Numbered from the stretch's first letter, positions 1 to 10,322 are shown. The stretch is 64,000 bases of DNA from Pseudomonas sp. DTU_2021_1001937_2_SI_NGA_ILE_001 (GCF_032463525.1 NZ_CP135971.1:1364001-1428000); one strand, 5' to 3'. The notes: generated by a model not told the origin, from the sequence alone. Numbers and translations are program-made.

Positions 1-735
1 ATCCACACCTCCATCGTCTTCCCTCTCATATTTGTTGTTGCATGCCCCTATATCTTGGGTTGGACCATAAAGCTATTGAGCAGGAATGACGAGCTGGCAC
101 TGGCCGTTGCTCTTGCAGTCGCTGCGCCCCCTGCAAGTGGAAACTCTGCAGTCGCGAGAATGCTGAAGCTTGCCCCTTCCGTAGCACTAGTGTCGACACT
201 CTGCTCAATGGTCCTGATACCAGTATCCGCACCCTTGATACTCTATTTTTTCAAAAATCATGTAGATATCGCTATCAACCCGATCGATCTGGCAATTCGC
301 CTGGCTATTTTGATTGGCTCAGCGGAGGGTGCTGCATTATTGATACGGAGGTTCGCCTTCAATTTCGTCAGCCAACATGGGATAGCCATCGACGGCGTGG
401 TGATATCCGCTCTGTTCATTTTCGCGGTAGGCACCATGGCGGGCATGCAGGAGCTCATCCTGCATGACCCAGGCCTGGTACTGGCTGTAATCCTGTTGGT
501 TTATGGCATCAATCTAGTCATGCAACTCAGCTGCGGTTTCCTGTTCCCTGGGTGGCCCCAGCTCAAAGCGACCATCGGCCTTACCGCCGGCAACCGAAAC
601 GTCGGCCTTCTCTGGTCTGCTTTAGGCCTGTCGATCTCGCCAACTCTTTTGCTGGTGTTTGCCTGTTCTCAGCTACCTATCCATACGATGCCGAGAATCT
701 TGCAGTATGTGCTACCCAGGCTGAAGATCACTTAG
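1..735 (+). CDS. bile acid:Na+ symporter (BASS)-like permease, 5'-truncated by window edge
   Basis: The frame is open from the left edge and stops at TAG 733-735, so about 244 C-terminal residues are visible. They form several hydrophobic segments (for example around LVSTLCSMVLIPVSAPLI and VVISALFIFAVGTMAG), and the near-terminal GNRNVGLLWSALG resembles the G-N/F-R-N-V motif of BASS-family sodium/solute symporters. An internal TTG at 55 is a possible start, but the upstream codons are also hydrophobic, so truncation is more likely. The gene is visibly AT-richer than the housekeeping genes to its right and ends about 200 nt from the 3' end of a tRNA. Substrate cannot be told. The transporter call is solid; the family assignment is moderate. 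Confidence 0.65.
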   Translation: MHTSIVFPLIFVVACPYILGWTIKLLSRNDELALAVALAVAAPPASGNSAVARMLKLAPSVALVSTLCSMVLIPVSAPLILYFFKNHVDIAINPIDLAIRLAILIGSAEGAALLIRRFAFNFVSQHGIAIDGVVISALFIFAVGTMAGMQELILHDPGLVLAVILLVYGINLVMQLSCGFLFPGWPQLKATIGLTAGNRNVGLLWSALGLSISPTLLLVFACSQLPIHTMPRILQYVLPRLKIT

Positions 736-886
736 CCACGCGCAGAGCACCTCTGACCGACGGCTTCGGGCCAAAGGCGTAACAGAGTGCTCGGGAGGGG
801 CTATCAAGCGACCAGCAAGGGTACATAGGCGGGCCAGCGCTGACGGCGCAGGCTGGAAAACGAGTCACGCATAAGTCACATAAATG

Positions 887-920
887 AAAAAGGCCAATGC
901 TGTAAGCATTGGCCTTTTTC
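887..920 (-). terminator. bidirectional hairpin terminator after tRNA-Pro
   Basis: A perfect 14-bp stem AAAAAGGCCAATGC / GCATTGGCCTTTTT with a 5-nt loop lies just downstream of the tRNA-Pro gene on the minus strand. A-rich and T-rich flanks let it work in both directions, so it could also end the rightward gene at 1-735. Confidence 0.8.
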
Positions 921-931
921 ATTGAAGATAA

Positions 932-1008
932 TGGTCGGGACGGAGTGATTCGAACACTCGACCCCTTGCACCCCATGCAAGTGCGCTACCGGGCTGCGCT
1001 ACGCCCCG
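932..1008 (-). tRNA. tRNA-Pro(GGG)
   Basis: A 77-nt cloverleaf reads on the minus strand with acceptor 5' CGGGGCG pairing with CGTCCCG, discriminator A and an encoded CCA end. The anticodon stem CTTGC/GCAAG closes the loop ATGGGGT, giving anticodon GGG (proline, CCC/CCU codons). The T-arm has the expected GTTCGAATC. It lies downstream of merR and ahead of a strong terminator. Its 3' end is a common type of integration site, and the AT-rich gene at 1-735 lies on that side. Confidence 0.95.
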
Positions 1009-1100
1009 ACTCCGGTGGTGAAGCTCTTCCACTACTGTGGAAGTGGTGAGGAATATACCCTAAGCTTTTGAATTATGGAAGCATTTTGTGATTTTCCTGC

Positions 1101-1457
1101 TCAGGACTTGAGCAAGACCAGCACGTCTTCCAGCTCGGCAATCATCTGCCGGATCATCTGCTTGTATTCCTGGGTATCGTCCTTGGGTTCGCCGCTGGTG
1201 AGGCGCAGGCGCGCCCCCCCAATGGTGAAGCCCTGATCGTATAGCAGACCACGAATCTGCCGGATCATCAGCACGTCCTGGCGCTGATAATACCGGCGAT
1301 TGCCACGCCGCTTGACGGGGTTGAGCTGAGGAAACTCCTGTTCCCAATAGCGCAGAACGTGCGGTTTTACCGCACAAAGCTCGCTGACTTCACCAATGGT
1401 GAAGTAGCGCTTGCCCGGAATGGGCGGCAGCTCATCGTTATGGCTTGGTTCCAGCAT
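1101..1457 (-). CDS. MerR-family transcriptional regulator downstream of ihfA
   Basis: A 118-residue protein with an N-terminal winged helix-turn-helix ([20 protein letters not shown], about residues 19-38) and [13 protein letters not shown] wing, followed by one C-terminal helix for dimerisation. It lacks the cysteine-rich effector loop of metal-sensing MerR proteins, so its ligand is unknown. I chose ATG 1457; a TTG three codons upstream is possible. The 5' end overlaps the ihfA coding end by 20 nt, so it is probably co-transcribed and translationally coupled with ihfA. This short MerR protein is a constant neighbour of ihfA in gamma-proteobacteria. Confidence 0.88.
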   Translation of the reverse strand: MLEPSHNDELPPIPGKRYFTIGEVSELCAVKPHVLRYWEQEFPQLNPVKRRGNRRYYQRQDVLMIRQIRGLLYDQGFTIGGARLRLTSGEPKDDTQEYKQMIRQMIAELEDVLVLLKS

Positions 1458-1740
1458 AAGCTTCAACTCGGGCTTTCAGTTTCTGCCCTGGACGAAAGGT
1501 GACTACACGGCGAGCCGTAATCGGGATTTCTTCCCCGGTTTTCGGGTTGCGGCCCGGTCTCTGGCGCTTGTCGCGCAAGTCAAAATTGCCGAAACCGGAC
1601 AGTTTGACTTGCTCGTTGTCTTCCAGAGCGTGCCTGATTTCCTCGAAAAACAGCTCCACCAATTCCTTGGCTTCGCGTTTGTTCAGGCCTAGCTCTTCAT
1701 AGAGACGTTCGGCCATCTCAGCTTTCGTCAGAGCCCCCAT
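1438..1740 (-). CDS. ihfA: integration host factor subunit alpha
   Basis: A 100-residue HU/IHF-family nucleoid protein. It pairs with IHF beta (not in this window) to bend DNA sharply at specific sites, aiding sigma-54 promoters, recombination and replication. The start [13 protein letters not shown], the GFGNF hinge near residue 50 and the DNA-intercalating arm [12 protein letters not shown] (about 61-72) are typical of the alpha subunit. ATG follows the pheT stop after 3 nt, and the ribosome site AAGGAAGTG lies inside the pheT end, so expression is coupled to pheST. Certain. Confidence 0.98.
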   Translation of the reverse strand: MGALTKAEMAERLYEELGLNKREAKELVELFFEEIRHALEDNEQVKLSGFGNFDLRDKRQRPGRNPKTGEEIPITARRVVTFRPGQKLKARVEAYAGTKP

Positions 1741-1743
1741 ACG

Positions 1744-4122
1744 TCACTTCCTTAACGTGGTGTTTAACCTCTCCTCGAGCGAGGTGAGGATTGCAAGCGT
1801 CGTTGCGTTGACCTCATCGTCATTAAGAGTGCGCGATGGATGCTGCCAGGTCAAGCCGACGGCAAGGCTTTTTCTATGTGGATCAATGCCTTTACCTTGG
1901 TAGACATCGAACAGCCGAAGATCAGTGAGCCACTCGCCGGCATTTTCACGAATCACGTTCAGCACGTCGCTGGCAGGAACATCACGATCGGCCAGCAGGG
2001 CCAGGTCGCGGCGCACTTCAGGGAAGCGCGAGAGTTCGCTGAACTTCGGCAGACGGCCTTCGGCCACTTCAGCCAGGACCAGCTCGAAGACGAACACCGG
2101 GCGGTCGAGGCCGAGGGTCTTGGCCAGTTCGGGATGCAGGGCGCCGAGGTAACCCACTTCGCGACCATCACGCTCGATCACCGCGGTCTGGCCAGGATGC
2201 AGGGCCGGATGCCTGCCTGCCTTGAAGGTGAAGACCTCCAATGCACCGGCGAAGCCCAGTACCGCTTCCACATCAGCCTTGACGTCGAAAAAGTCCACCG
2301 CGTCGCGACCTTGTGCCCAGCCTTCCGGCAGGCGGCTGCCGCACACCACGCCAGCGAGCATCGGCTCCTGCTTGAGGCCATCGAGCTGACCAACGAAACG
2401 CAGGCCACTCTCGAACAGACGCACGCGATCCTGCTGACGGTTCAGGTTGTGCTGCAGTGCCTTGACCAGACCTGGCCACAGCGACGAACGCATGGCCGCC
2501 ATATCGTTGGAGATCGGGTTGGCCAGCAGCAGTGGCTTGACGCCCGGACTGAACAGCTCGAACCATTTTGGATCGATGAAGCTGTAGGTGATCGCTTCCT
2601 GGAAGCCACGTGCTACCAGCAGGCGGCGCAGCTCAGGCAGGTCCCCACGCGCTTCGGCCTTGGCCTGTGGCGCCAGGCGCGCTTGCGGGTAGCGGACCGG
2701 CAAGCGGTTGTAGCCATACAGGCGAGCCAGTTCTTCGATCAGGTCGATTTCCAGGCTGATATCGAAGCGATGGCTTGGCACTTCGACGCGCCATTGGCCT
2801 TCAGCTTCACGGCTTGGCGTCAGCCCCAGGCCGCCGAGCAGGCGCTCGACCTCGGAGGACTCGATCGCCAGGCCCAGCATCTGCTCGATACGTGCAGCGC
2901 GCAATGTGATGGGCGCGACCGCAGGCAAGTGCTGCTCGCTGGCCACTTCAACGATAGGCCCCGCCTCACCGCCGGTGATTTCCAGCAGCAGGCCGGTGGC
3001 GCGCTCCATGGCTTCACGAGCCAGTTGCGAGTCGACACCGCGCTCGTAACGGTGCGAGGCATCGGTGTGCAGACCGTAGGATCGGGCCTTGCCAGCCACA
3101 GCGATGGTGTCGAAGAAAGCGCTTTCCAGGAAGATGTCCTGGGTCTTGGCGGTCACGCCACTGTGCTCACCGCCCATGACGCCAGCAATGGCCAGGGCGC
3201 GCTGGTGATCGGCGATGACCAGGGTATCGGTCCGCAGGGTGACTTCCTGGCCATCGAGCAGGACCAGCTTCTCGCCCTCCTCGGCCATGCGCACACGGAT
3301 GCCGCCATTGATTTCGGCCAGATCGAAGGCATGCAGCGGCTGACCCAGCTCGAGCATCACGTAGTTGGTGATGTCTACAGCCGCATCGATGCTGCGAATA
3401 TCCGAACGACGCAGACGCTCGACCATCCACAACGGGGTCGGACGCGACAGGTCGACGTTGCGGATCACTCGGCCCAGGTAGCGGGGGCAGGCATTGGGAG
3501 CCAGCACTTCGACCGGACGGACCTCATCGTGGCTGACGACAACCGCGGGCACCTGCACACGAGTGACCGGTACGTTGTACAGCGCACCGACTTCACGGGC
3601 CAGGCCGGCCACCGAGAGGCAGTCGCCGCGGTTGGGGGTCAGGTCGACTTCAATGCTGGCATCGTCCAGCTGCAGGTAGACGCGCAGGTCTTCACCTACC
3701 GGAGCGTCGGCAGCCAGTTCCAGCAGGCCGTCGTTACCCTCGCCCAGCTCCAGCTCGGCCGCCGAGCACAGCATGCCGTTGGACTCTACGCCGCGCAGCT
3801 TGGCCTTCTTGATCTTGAAATCGCCCGGCAGTTGAGCGCCGATCATGGCGAAAGGGATCTTCAGGCCGGGGCGCACGTTGGGCGCGCCACACACCACCTG
3901 AAAAGTCTCGCTGCCGCTGCTCACCTGGCAGACGCGCAGCTTGTCGGCATCGGGGTGCTGTTCGGTGCTCAACACCTCACCGACCACGACACCCGAGAAA
4001 ACACCCGCGACCAGCGCCACGCTGTCGACTTCCAGACCGGCCATCGACAGACGGGCCACCAGCTCGTCACGGGAGACCTGCGGGCTTACCCAGCCACGCA
4101 GCCATTGTTCACTGAATTTCAT
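1744..4122 (-). CDS. pheT: phenylalanyl-tRNA synthetase beta subunit
   Basis: A 792-residue subunit of the alpha2-beta2 PheRS that charges tRNA-Phe in the cytoplasm. Visible parts in order are an EMAP/tRNA-binding OB-fold (about 40-150, with VCGAPNVRPGLKIPFA), the B3/B4 editing region (about 200-400, with GVMGGEHSGV), the B5 domain, a catalytic-like core (ELARLYGYNRLP) and a C-terminal ferredoxin-like anticodon-binding domain (FPEVRRDLALLAD). Length matches the family. It follows pheS by 27 nt and is followed by ihfA after 3 nt. A very long open frame on the opposite strand is a high-GC shadow. Confidence 0.98.
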   Translation of the reverse strand: MKFSEQWLRGWVSPQVSRDELVARLSMAGLEVDSVALVAGVFSGVVVGEVLSTEQHPDADKLRVCQVSSGSETFQVVCGAPNVRPGLKIPFAMIGAQLPGDFKIKKAKLRGVESNGMLCSAAELELGEGNDGLLELAADAPVGEDLRVYLQLDDASIEVDLTPNRGDCLSVAGLAREVGALYNVPVTRVQVPAVVVSHDEVRPVEVLAPNACPRYLGRVIRNVDLSRPTPLWMVERLRRSDIRSIDAAVDITNYVMLELGQPLHAFDLAEINGGIRVRMAEEGEKLVLLDGQEVTLRTDTLVIADHQRALAIAGVMGGEHSGVTAKTQDIFLESAFFDTIAVAGKARSYGLHTDASHRYERGVDSQLAREAMERATGLLLEITGGEAGPIVEVASEQHLPAVAPITLRAARIEQMLGLAIESSEVERLLGGLGLTPSREAEGQWRVEVPSHRFDISLEIDLIEELARLYGYNRLPVRYPQARLAPQAKAEARGDLPELRRLLVARGFQEAITYSFIDPKWFELFSPGVKPLLLANPISNDMAAMRSSLWPGLVKALQHNLNRQQDRVRLFESGLRFVGQLDGLKQEPMLAGVVCGSRLPEGWAQGRDAVDFFDVKADVEAVLGFAGALEVFTFKAGRHPALHPGQTAVIERDGREVGYLGALHPELAKTLGLDRPVFVFELVLAEVAEGRLPKFSELSRFPEVRRDLALLADRDVPASDVLNVIRENAGEWLTDLRLFDVYQGKGIDPHRKSLAVGLTWQHPSRTLNDDEVNATTLAILTSLEERLNTTLRK

Positions 4123-4149
4123 CCTGCTCTCCTAATGATTCGTTGACGA

Positions 4150-5251
<1,102 letters not shown>

Positions 5252-5268
5252 TGGTGACTGTCGGGGAC

Positions 5269-5625
5269 TTAGGCCAAGGAGGCTTTAGCTTTCTCGACAA
5301 TCGCAGCAAACGCCGCTTTTTCGTTCACTGCCAGATCAGCCAGCACCTTGCGGTCGATCTCGATGGAGGCCTTTTTCAGACCGGCGATCAGACGGCTGTA
5401 GGACAGACCGTTGTTACGAGCACCAGCGTTGATACGGGCGATCCACAGAGCGCGGAACTGACGCTTCTTCTGACGGCGGTCGCGGTAGGCGTATTGGCCT
5501 GCCTTGATAACCGCTTGCTTGGCGACGCGGAATACGCGCGAACGCGCACCGTAGTAGCCTTTAGCAAGTTTCAGAATCTTTTTGTGACGCTTACGGGCAA
5601 TGACGCCACGCTTTACACGAGCCAT
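5269..5625 (-). CDS. rplT: 50S ribosomal protein L20
   Basis: A 118-residue, highly basic early-assembly protein of the large ribosomal subunit. The sequence [19 protein letters not shown] and the [13 protein letters not shown] segment ([23 protein letters not shown]) are diagnostic. It sits 29 nt after rpmI in the infC-rpmI-rplT unit; in enterics L20 represses this operon at the mRNA level, but I could not identify the pseudoknot here. Confidence 0.98.
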   Translation of the reverse strand: MARVKRGVIARKRHKKILKLAKGYYGARSRVFRVAKQAVIKAGQYAYRDRRQKKRQFRALWIARINAGARNNGLSYSRLIAGLKKASIEIDRKVLADLAVNEKAAFAAIVEKAKASLA

Positions 5626-5654
5626 GAGTTACTTCCTCTTAATCTTGATCAAAA

Positions 5655-5849
5655 TTAACGCAGGCGCAGCATGCGCTCGACTTTCTGGACGTCAGACGGG
5701 TGCAGCAGGCTGGCACCGCGCAGTTGACGCTTACGCTTGGTCGACATTTTGGTCAGGATGTGGCTCTTGAAAGCGTGTTTGTGCTTGATGCCGTTGGCGG
5801 TTTTCAGAAACCGCTTGGCTGCACCGCTTTTGGTTTTCATCTTTGGCAT
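5655..5849 (-). CDS. rpmI: 50S ribosomal protein L35
   Basis: A 64-residue basic protein of the large subunit, starting at [14 protein letters not shown] (ATG 5849); an in-frame ATG 21 nt upstream would add residues not found in the family. The [23 protein letters not shown] stretch and the terminal VERMLRLR are typical. It lies 60 nt after infC and 29 nt before rplT in the same transcript. Confidence 0.97.
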   Translation of the reverse strand: MPKMKTKSGAAKRFLKTANGIKHKHAFKSHILTKMSTKRKRQLRGASLLHPSDVQKVERMLRLR

Positions 5850-5909
5850 GTTCGGATACTCCGCATTCAATTGATAAACATAACCGCAAGGCCTGCCGTG
5901 CCCTGGTGG

Positions 5910-6461
5910 TTACTTCTTCTTTTTCGGGGCGATGACCATGATAAGCTGGCGTCCTTCCATCTTCGGATGCTGTTCGACGGCACCGTATTCGGCAAGGTCG
6001 GCTTCGACCCGCTTCAACAGTTCCATACCCAGCTCCTGGTGAGCCATCTCACGGCCGCGGAATCGCAAGGAAACCTTGGCCCTGTCCCCGTCACTAAGGA
6101 AACGTACCAGGTTGCGTAGTTTTACCTGGTAATCCCCTTCCTCCGTCCCTGGACGAAACTTGATTTCTTTAACCTGGATCTGCTTCTGGTTCTTCTTCGC
6201 CGCAGCAATCTGCTTCTTCTTTTCGAAGAGCGATTTGCCGTAATCCATGATCCGGCAAACCGGTGGCACAGCGTCAGCAGAAATTTCTACCAGGTCCAGT
6301 TTCGCCTCATCGGCGATACGAAGCGCTTCATCAATAGAGACGATGCCAATCTGCTCGCCATCAGCGCCAATTAACCGAACCTCGCGCGCCGAGATATTCT
6401 CATTGATCGGGGCCTTTGGTGCAGTTCGTTTATCCTGTCTCATATCACGCTTAATAATAAT
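5910..6461 (-). CDS. infC: translation initiation factor IF-3, non-canonical AUU start
   Basis: IF-3 binds the 30S subunit and checks the initiator tRNA and start codon. The conserved N domain ([21 protein letters not shown]), the linker and the C domain ([42 protein letters not shown]) are complete. The first ATG is 6443, but the family N-terminus extends upstream through KRD to a run of three ATT codons (6461-6453). AUU initiation is the known basis of IF-3 self-regulation. The GGAG ribosome site overlaps the thrS stop; spacing favours the second or third ATT (5 or 8 nt) over the first (2 nt). Protein length is therefore 181-183 residues. Confidence 0.95.
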   Translation of the reverse strand: MIIKRDMRQDKRTAPKAPINENISAREVRLIGADGEQIGIVSIDEALRIADEAKLDLVEISADAVPPVCRIMDYGKSLFEKKKQIAAAKKNQKQIQVKEIKFRPGTEEGDYQVKLRNLVRFLSDGDRAKVSLRFRGREMAHQELGMELLKRVEADLAEYGAVEQHPKMEGRQLIMVIAPKKKK

Positions 6462-8383
6462 TACTCCGAATCTTGGCGACCACGCCGGGAAACCGCTTGC
6501 GCAAGGAATTCAGCGAATTGGGCGACCGGCATCGAACCTAGGTCGGCGCCTTCGCGGGTGCGCACAGCGACAGTTTGCGTTTCGACTTCCCGATCTCCGA
6601 TGACGAGGAGATAGGGAACCTTGAGCAAAGTATGCTCGCGGATTTTAAAGCCGATTTTCTCATTTCTCAAGTCGGACTTGGCACGGAATCCGCTTTCGAG
6701 CAGGGTTTTTTCCACCTGCTGGGCAAAATCGGCCTGCTTGTCGGTGATGTTCATGATCACCGCCTGGGTCGGCGCCAGCCAGGCCGGGAACGACCCTTCG
6801 TAGTGCTCGATCAGGATGCCGATGAAGCGCTCGAACGAGCCGAGGATCGCGCGGTGCAGCATCACCGGATGCTTGCGGCCGTTGTCTTCGGAGACGTACT
6901 CGGCGCCCAGACGCACGGGCAGGTTGAAGTCCAGCTGCAGGGTCCCGCACTGCCAGACACGGCCCAGGCAGTCCTTCAGCGAGAACTCGATCTTCGGACC
7001 GTAGAAAGCGCCCTCGCCCGGCTGCAGCTGGTACGGCAGGCCGGCGCTGTCCAGCGCTGCGGCCAGCGCACCTTCGGCGCGATCCCACAGTTCGTCGGAA
7101 CCCACGCGTTTTTCCGGACGAGTGGACAGCTTGAGTTCGATGTCCTTGAAGCCGAAGTCGGCATATACGTCGAGGGTCAGCTTGATGAAGTCGGCCGACT
7201 CGGACTGCATCTGCTCTTCGGTGCAGAAGATGTGCGCATCGTCCTGAGTGAAACCACGCACACGCATGATGCCGTGCAGGGCGCCGGACGGCTCGTTACG
7301 GTGGCAGGCACCGAACTCGGCCAGGCGCATCGGCAGCTCGCGGTAGCTCTTCAGGCCCTGATTGAACACCTGCACGTGGCATGGGCAGTTCATCGGCTTG
7401 ATGGCGTAGTCGCGGCTTTCCGACTCGGTGGTGAACATGTTGTCGGCGTAGTTGGCCCAGTGCCCGGATTTCTCCCAGAGCGAGCGATCGACGACCTGCG
7501 GAGTCTTGATCTCCAGGTAGCCGTGGTCACGCTGCACCTTGCGCATGTACTGCTCGAGGGCCTGATACAGGGTCCAGCCCTGCGGATGCCAGAACACCAT
7601 GCCCGGAGCTTCTTCCTGGGTGTGGAACAGGCCCAGGCGCTTGCCGATCTTGCGATGGTCGCGCTTCTCGGCTTCCTCGATACGCTGGATGTAGGCGGCC
7701 AGTTGCTTCTTGTCAGCCCAGGCGGTGCCGTAGACACGCTGCAGCTGCTCGTTCTTGGCATCGCCGCGCCAGTAGGCGCCGGACAGCTTGGTCAGCTTGA
7801 ATGCCTTGAGGAAACGAGTGTTCGGCACGTGCGGGCCACGGCACATGTCGACGTATTCTTCGTGGTAGTACAGACCCATGGCCTGCTCGTCCGGCATGTC
7901 TTCGACCAGACGCAGCTTGTAGTCTTCCTGGCGAGCCGAGAACACTTCGATGACTTCGGCGCGCGGCGTCACCTTCTTGATGACGTCATAGTCCTTGTCG
8001 ATCAGCTGCTGCATGCGCTGCTCGATCGCGGCCAGGTCATCCGGGGTGAAAGGACGCTCGTAGGCGATGTCGTAGTAGAAACCTTCGTCGATGACCGGAC
8101 CGATCACCATCTTGGCAGTCGGGTACAGTTGCTTGACCGCATGACCGACCAGGTGCGCGCAGGAATGGCGGATGATCTCCAGGCCTTCCTGATCCTTGGG
8201 GGTGATGATCTGCAGGCTGGCGTCGTGGCTGATCAGGTCGCAGGCGTCGACCAGCTTGCCGTCGACCTTGCCGGCCACGGTGGCCTTGGCCAGACCGGCG
8301 CCGATGGAAGCCGCGACGTCGGCAACCGACACCGGATTATCGAAAGAGCGTTGACTGCCGTCGGGAAGAGTGATGATGGGCAT
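6461..8383 (-). CDS. thrS: threonyl-tRNA synthetase
   Basis: A 640-residue class II synthetase charging tRNA-Thr. Order: TGS domain (1-60, [14 protein letters not shown]), editing domain with the HxxxH zinc/editing motif HSCAHLVGH (about residues 72-80) and later CRGPHVPNT, catalytic core with zinc-ligand cysteine in MNCPCHV, and the C-terminal anticodon domain. I chose ATG 8383 because AGGAGG lies 5 nt upstream; an in-frame upstream start would add 11 residues outside the family. Its TAA shares one base with the first ATT of infC (TAATT), so infC is tightly coupled to it. Confidence 0.98.
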   Translation of the reverse strand: MPIITLPDGSQRSFDNPVSVADVAASIGAGLAKATVAGKVDGKLVDACDLISHDASLQIITPKDQEGLEIIRHSCAHLVGHAVKQLYPTAKMVIGPVIDEGFYYDIAYERPFTPDDLAAIEQRMQQLIDKDYDVIKKVTPRAEVIEVFSARQEDYKLRLVEDMPDEQAMGLYYHEEYVDMCRGPHVPNTRFLKAFKLTKLSGAYWRGDAKNEQLQRVYGTAWADKKQLAAYIQRIEEAEKRDHRKIGKRLGLFHTQEEAPGMVFWHPQGWTLYQALEQYMRKVQRDHGYLEIKTPQVVDRSLWEKSGHWANYADNMFTTESESRDYAIKPMNCPCHVQVFNQGLKSYRELPMRLAEFGACHRNEPSGALHGIMRVRGFTQDDAHIFCTEEQMQSESADFIKLTLDVYADFGFKDIELKLSTRPEKRVGSDELWDRAEGALAAALDSAGLPYQLQPGEGAFYGPKIEFSLKDCLGRVWQCGTLQLDFNLPVRLGAEYVSEDNGRKHPVMLHRAILGSFERFIGILIEHYEGSFPAWLAPTQAVIMNITDKQADFAQQVEKTLLESGFRAKSDLRNEKIGFKIREHTLLKVPYLLVIGDREVETQTVAVRTREGADLGSMPVAQFAEFLAQAVSRRGRQDSE

Positions 8384-8716
8384 GGCGCCTCCTCTCCTAG
8401 TGGTGACCCCTACCAAAGGTCACGTGGGTTGGGATGAGCCAGTAGCGATTCGGTGGTGAGCCTGCCTCACAGTGGCAGGAGCCTTCTGGCCAACCTGGAC
8501 CGAACCCGATAACTGGATGGTGAACAGCATCCGTCTGCGCCGTGCCTTTCAGGGCACCGGCCGCAACAGGACGTGCATCCTAGCACAGCCAACGCTGCAC
8601 ACACGCGAGGCAATTGAAAATAGAGCGTTTTTTGCCCGCCAGGCTGAACCGTCACGCAAGCAGGCCGTCTGAAACTACTCCCAACCGTTAGAAATGCCTC
8701 GTTCAAGGAGAACACC
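8384..8716. other. 333-nt divergent intergenic region, thrS / small secreted protein
   Basis: This gap must hold the leftward thrS promoter and leader and the rightward promoter of the gene at 8717. I see a 6-bp perfect hairpin CCTGCC/GGCAGG (8461-8479) in the thrS leader and an AT-rich patch at 8610-8640, but no convincing -35/-10 pair. No short gene was found. Confidence 0.5.
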
Positions 8717-9025
8717 ATGAAGTTTCCAAGCCGGTCCGCCTTCCTTGCCTGTATCGCCTTGACCGCCCCGTTCGGTGCTCAGGCTGCCATGGACAACGCA
8801 ACCCGCACCACCTTCACCCAGCAGTGCGTGGCTGCTGCCAAAGAGCAGAAGCTGGATGAAAAAGCGGCCAAGGCCCACTGCGATTGCGGCGCCCAGCAAG
8901 TGGACGGCAACTTCACCGACAAGGAGATTGCTGCCCTGAACAACGCGTCAGTGGCCCCAGACCCGGCATTGACCGAAAAGCTGCGCCAGCTCGTGGCACA
9001 GAACTGCGTCGCCAAGAAGCGCTGA
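8717..9025 (+). CDS. small secreted cysteine-containing protein of unknown function
   Basis: A 102-residue protein preceded by the ribosome site AAGGAG. Residues 1-23 are a clear Sec signal peptide (MKFPSRSAFLACIALTAP...AQA), predicting a mature periplasmic protein of about 79 residues with four cysteines (QQCVAAAK, AHCDCGAQ, QNCVAKKR), which could form two disulfides. The mature part is helical and Lys/Ala-rich. I do not recognise a named family. It stands alone between thrS (divergent) and a cold-shock gene. Coding status is well supported by start context and signal peptide. Confidence 0.8.
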   Translation: MKFPSRSAFLACIALTAPFGAQAAMDNATRTTFTQQCVAAAKEQKLDEKAAKAHCDCGAQQVDGNFTDKEIAALNNASVAPDPALTEKLRQLVAQNCVAKKR

Positions 9026-9182
9026 TTCGCCTCCCCCCCCTCCTCTATCCCCGGTCATTCGGGGGGTAGCGGAGGTGACGAACGAAATCACTTCCTTTTC
9101 ACGCGTTTGGACTATCATGGGTTCGTGTGCCCAGTTGGCCTGAGCAGCACGTTATCGAAATTCATGTTCCTGGAGATTCACC

Positions 9183-9395
9183 ATGTCCAATCGCCAAACC
9201 GGCACTGTCAAGTGGTTCAACGATGAGAAGGGCTACGGCTTCATCACCCCTCAAGGTGGCGGTGACGATCTGTTCGTACACTTCAAAGCGATCAAGGCAG
9301 AAGGCTTCAAGAGCCTGAAGGAAGGACAGACCGTATCGTTCGTTGCCGCACGCGGCCAGAAGGGCATGCAGGCAGAAGAAGTCACCCCTGTCTGA
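9183..9395 (+). CDS. cold-shock domain protein (CspA/CspD family)
   Basis: A 70-residue single OB-fold RNA/ssDNA-binding protein. RNP1 (KGYGFI) and RNP2 (DLFVHF) are intact, and the start [20 protein letters not shown] is typical of Pseudomonas cold-shock proteins. The ribosome site TGGAG precedes the ATG. The 157-nt leader after the previous gene could carry a cold-responsive 5' UTR, but no cold-box was confirmed. A strong terminator follows directly, so it is monocistronic. Which Csp paralogue it is cannot be set from this window. Confidence 0.93.
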   Translation: MSNRQTGTVKWFNDEKGYGFITPQGGGDDLFVHFKAIKAEGFKSLKEGQTVSFVAARGQKGMQAEEVTPV

Positions 9396-9410
9396 CTCTG
9401 CTCAGGCATG

Positions 9411-9442
9411 AAAAACCCCGTGGCTCAACCACGGGGTTTTTT
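9411..9442 (+). terminator. Rho-independent terminator of the cold-shock gene
   Basis: Perfect 13-bp stem AAAAACCCCGTGG / CCACGGGGTTTTT, 5-nt loop, T-run after it. The A-rich left arm makes it bidirectional, so it may also end the leftward gene at 9468-9800. Confidence 0.92.
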
Positions 9443-9467
9443 ATTGGTGCGCCTGACGCAGCAACCA

Positions 9468-9800
9468 TCAACCGCAGTTGACGCGAATCACCTTGCCGGT
9501 GGCGTCGGTATTGACGTTCACGCGGTCGGACCGGTACTCGAGGGTCACCATGTCATTGGGCCCGAGAATCCGCGCGTCCTGGGCGCCTGACTGGCTACGT
9601 ACCTGGTTGAGCAGGTCAATGGATGCCTGCCTGCCGACTGCGGCCTGTGCACCACTGGCATCGCAACGGCCATCGCCTGCCGCAGAAGTGGCAGCCGAGG
9701 CGGAGCGCGAAGTATCAGCCGATGAGTCCGAGGTCGTGCTGCAGCCTGCCAGCAGGGATGTCACTGCGATGAAACCAAATGTTGCGATTTTCCAGGGCAT
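9468..9800 (-). CDS. I78-family peptidase inhibitor-like lipoprotein
   Basis: A 110-residue lipoprotein. The signal peptide ends in lipobox LLAGC (Cys about residue 20), followed by a Ser/Ala-rich linker (STTSDSSADTSRSAS). The C-terminal half ASIDLLNQVRSQSGAQDARILGP..MVTLEYRSDRVNVNTD..GKVIRVNCG matches the pattern of the inhibitor I78 family, small proteins that block serine peptidases such as elastase and subtilisin-like enzymes; two cysteines (CDASG, VNCG) can form the usual disulfide. The start has an excellent AAAGGAGG site. Likely anchored facing the periplasm. The target peptidase is unknown. Confidence 0.82.
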   Translation of the reverse strand: MPWKIATFGFIAVTSLLAGCSTTSDSSADTSRSASAATSAAGDGRCDASGAQAAVGRQASIDLLNQVRSQSGAQDARILGPNDMVTLEYRSDRVNVNTDATGKVIRVNCG

Positions 9801-10118
9801 TACAGCCTCCTTTACCGATGAACAGGATCAGACCTTCTGCGACCGCGCGCACGCGCATTGGTTGCAGATTGACGCCTGCGGAGCGGGAGTCTGCCTCAGC
9901 GAACAGGCCGGGAGGGCCGCTAAATGGTGACAAAAGGTTTATCGCCAGCATTGACCGATGCCTAAGTCGAAGTGCCAAACAGCCCCGGCAGTGGTTTACT
10001 GCCCACTATGAAAAAGCACCGGACGCCAGGCGTACCGGGCAAACCGCCCACATGGGCAGGCTGAATTGCACGCCAACCGCGATTCACGCCCGATGACGCA
10101 CAGCACAGGACACCATAT
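9801..10118. other. 318-nt intergenic region, no gene recognised
   Basis: It lies between the divergent starts at 9800 and 10119 and should contain both promoters. An 18-codon ATG frame at 10008 has no ribosome site and no recognisable product. No clear -35/-10 pair, hairpin or repeat was identified. Confidence 0.5.
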
Positions 10119-10313
10119 ATGGCAATCGTCTCCATCGAATCGGACATCAAGGCGCGCTGGTCCGAGGGGCACTCCGCCCACAGCCCCGGCACCGCAGAAG
10201 AGCTGGCGATCATCGCCATCGACCTGCTGATCAAGGAGCTGGGCACCGAGAATGCCCAGGCGTTCATCAGCCAGGTCCTGAGCCGCTACGCAGTGCCAGC
10301 CGTAGAGGCCTGA
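10119..10313 (+). CDS. small hypothetical protein
   Basis: A 64-residue acidic protein, MAIVSIESDIKARWSEGHSAHSPGTAEELAII..., with no signal peptide or membrane segment. The pattern of two amphipathic helices (AEELAIIAIDLLIKELG and AQAFISQVLSRY) suggests a small helical cytoplasmic protein. The ATG has an AGGAC site 6-7 nt upstream. It runs towards the nucleoside hydrolase gene and ends 9 nt before that gene's stop. Function unknown; codon pattern fits the host. Confidence 0.65.
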   Translation: MAIVSIESDIKARWSEGHSAHSPGTAEELAIIAIDLLIKELGTENAQAFISQVLSRYAVPAVEA

Positions 10314-10322
10314 CGCCGACTT

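Noticed and set aside
1840..4146. 768-codon open frame antisense to pheT
   Set aside because: High-GC shadow of pheT; His/Gln/Asp-rich composition, no family motifs, and the opposite strand is a certain gene.
6575..8437. 620-codon open frame antisense to thrS
   Set aside because: Shadow of thrS with no recognisable domain or ribosome site.
9033..9078. Run of eight C residues and GC hairpin after the small secreted protein as a phase-variation tract or terminator
   Set aside because: The run is outside any coding frame and the hairpin lacks a T-tract, so neither role is supported.
10008..10064. 18-codon ATG frame (MKKHRTPGVPGK...)
   Set aside because: No ribosome site, no conservation evidence and Pro-rich content typical of chance frames.
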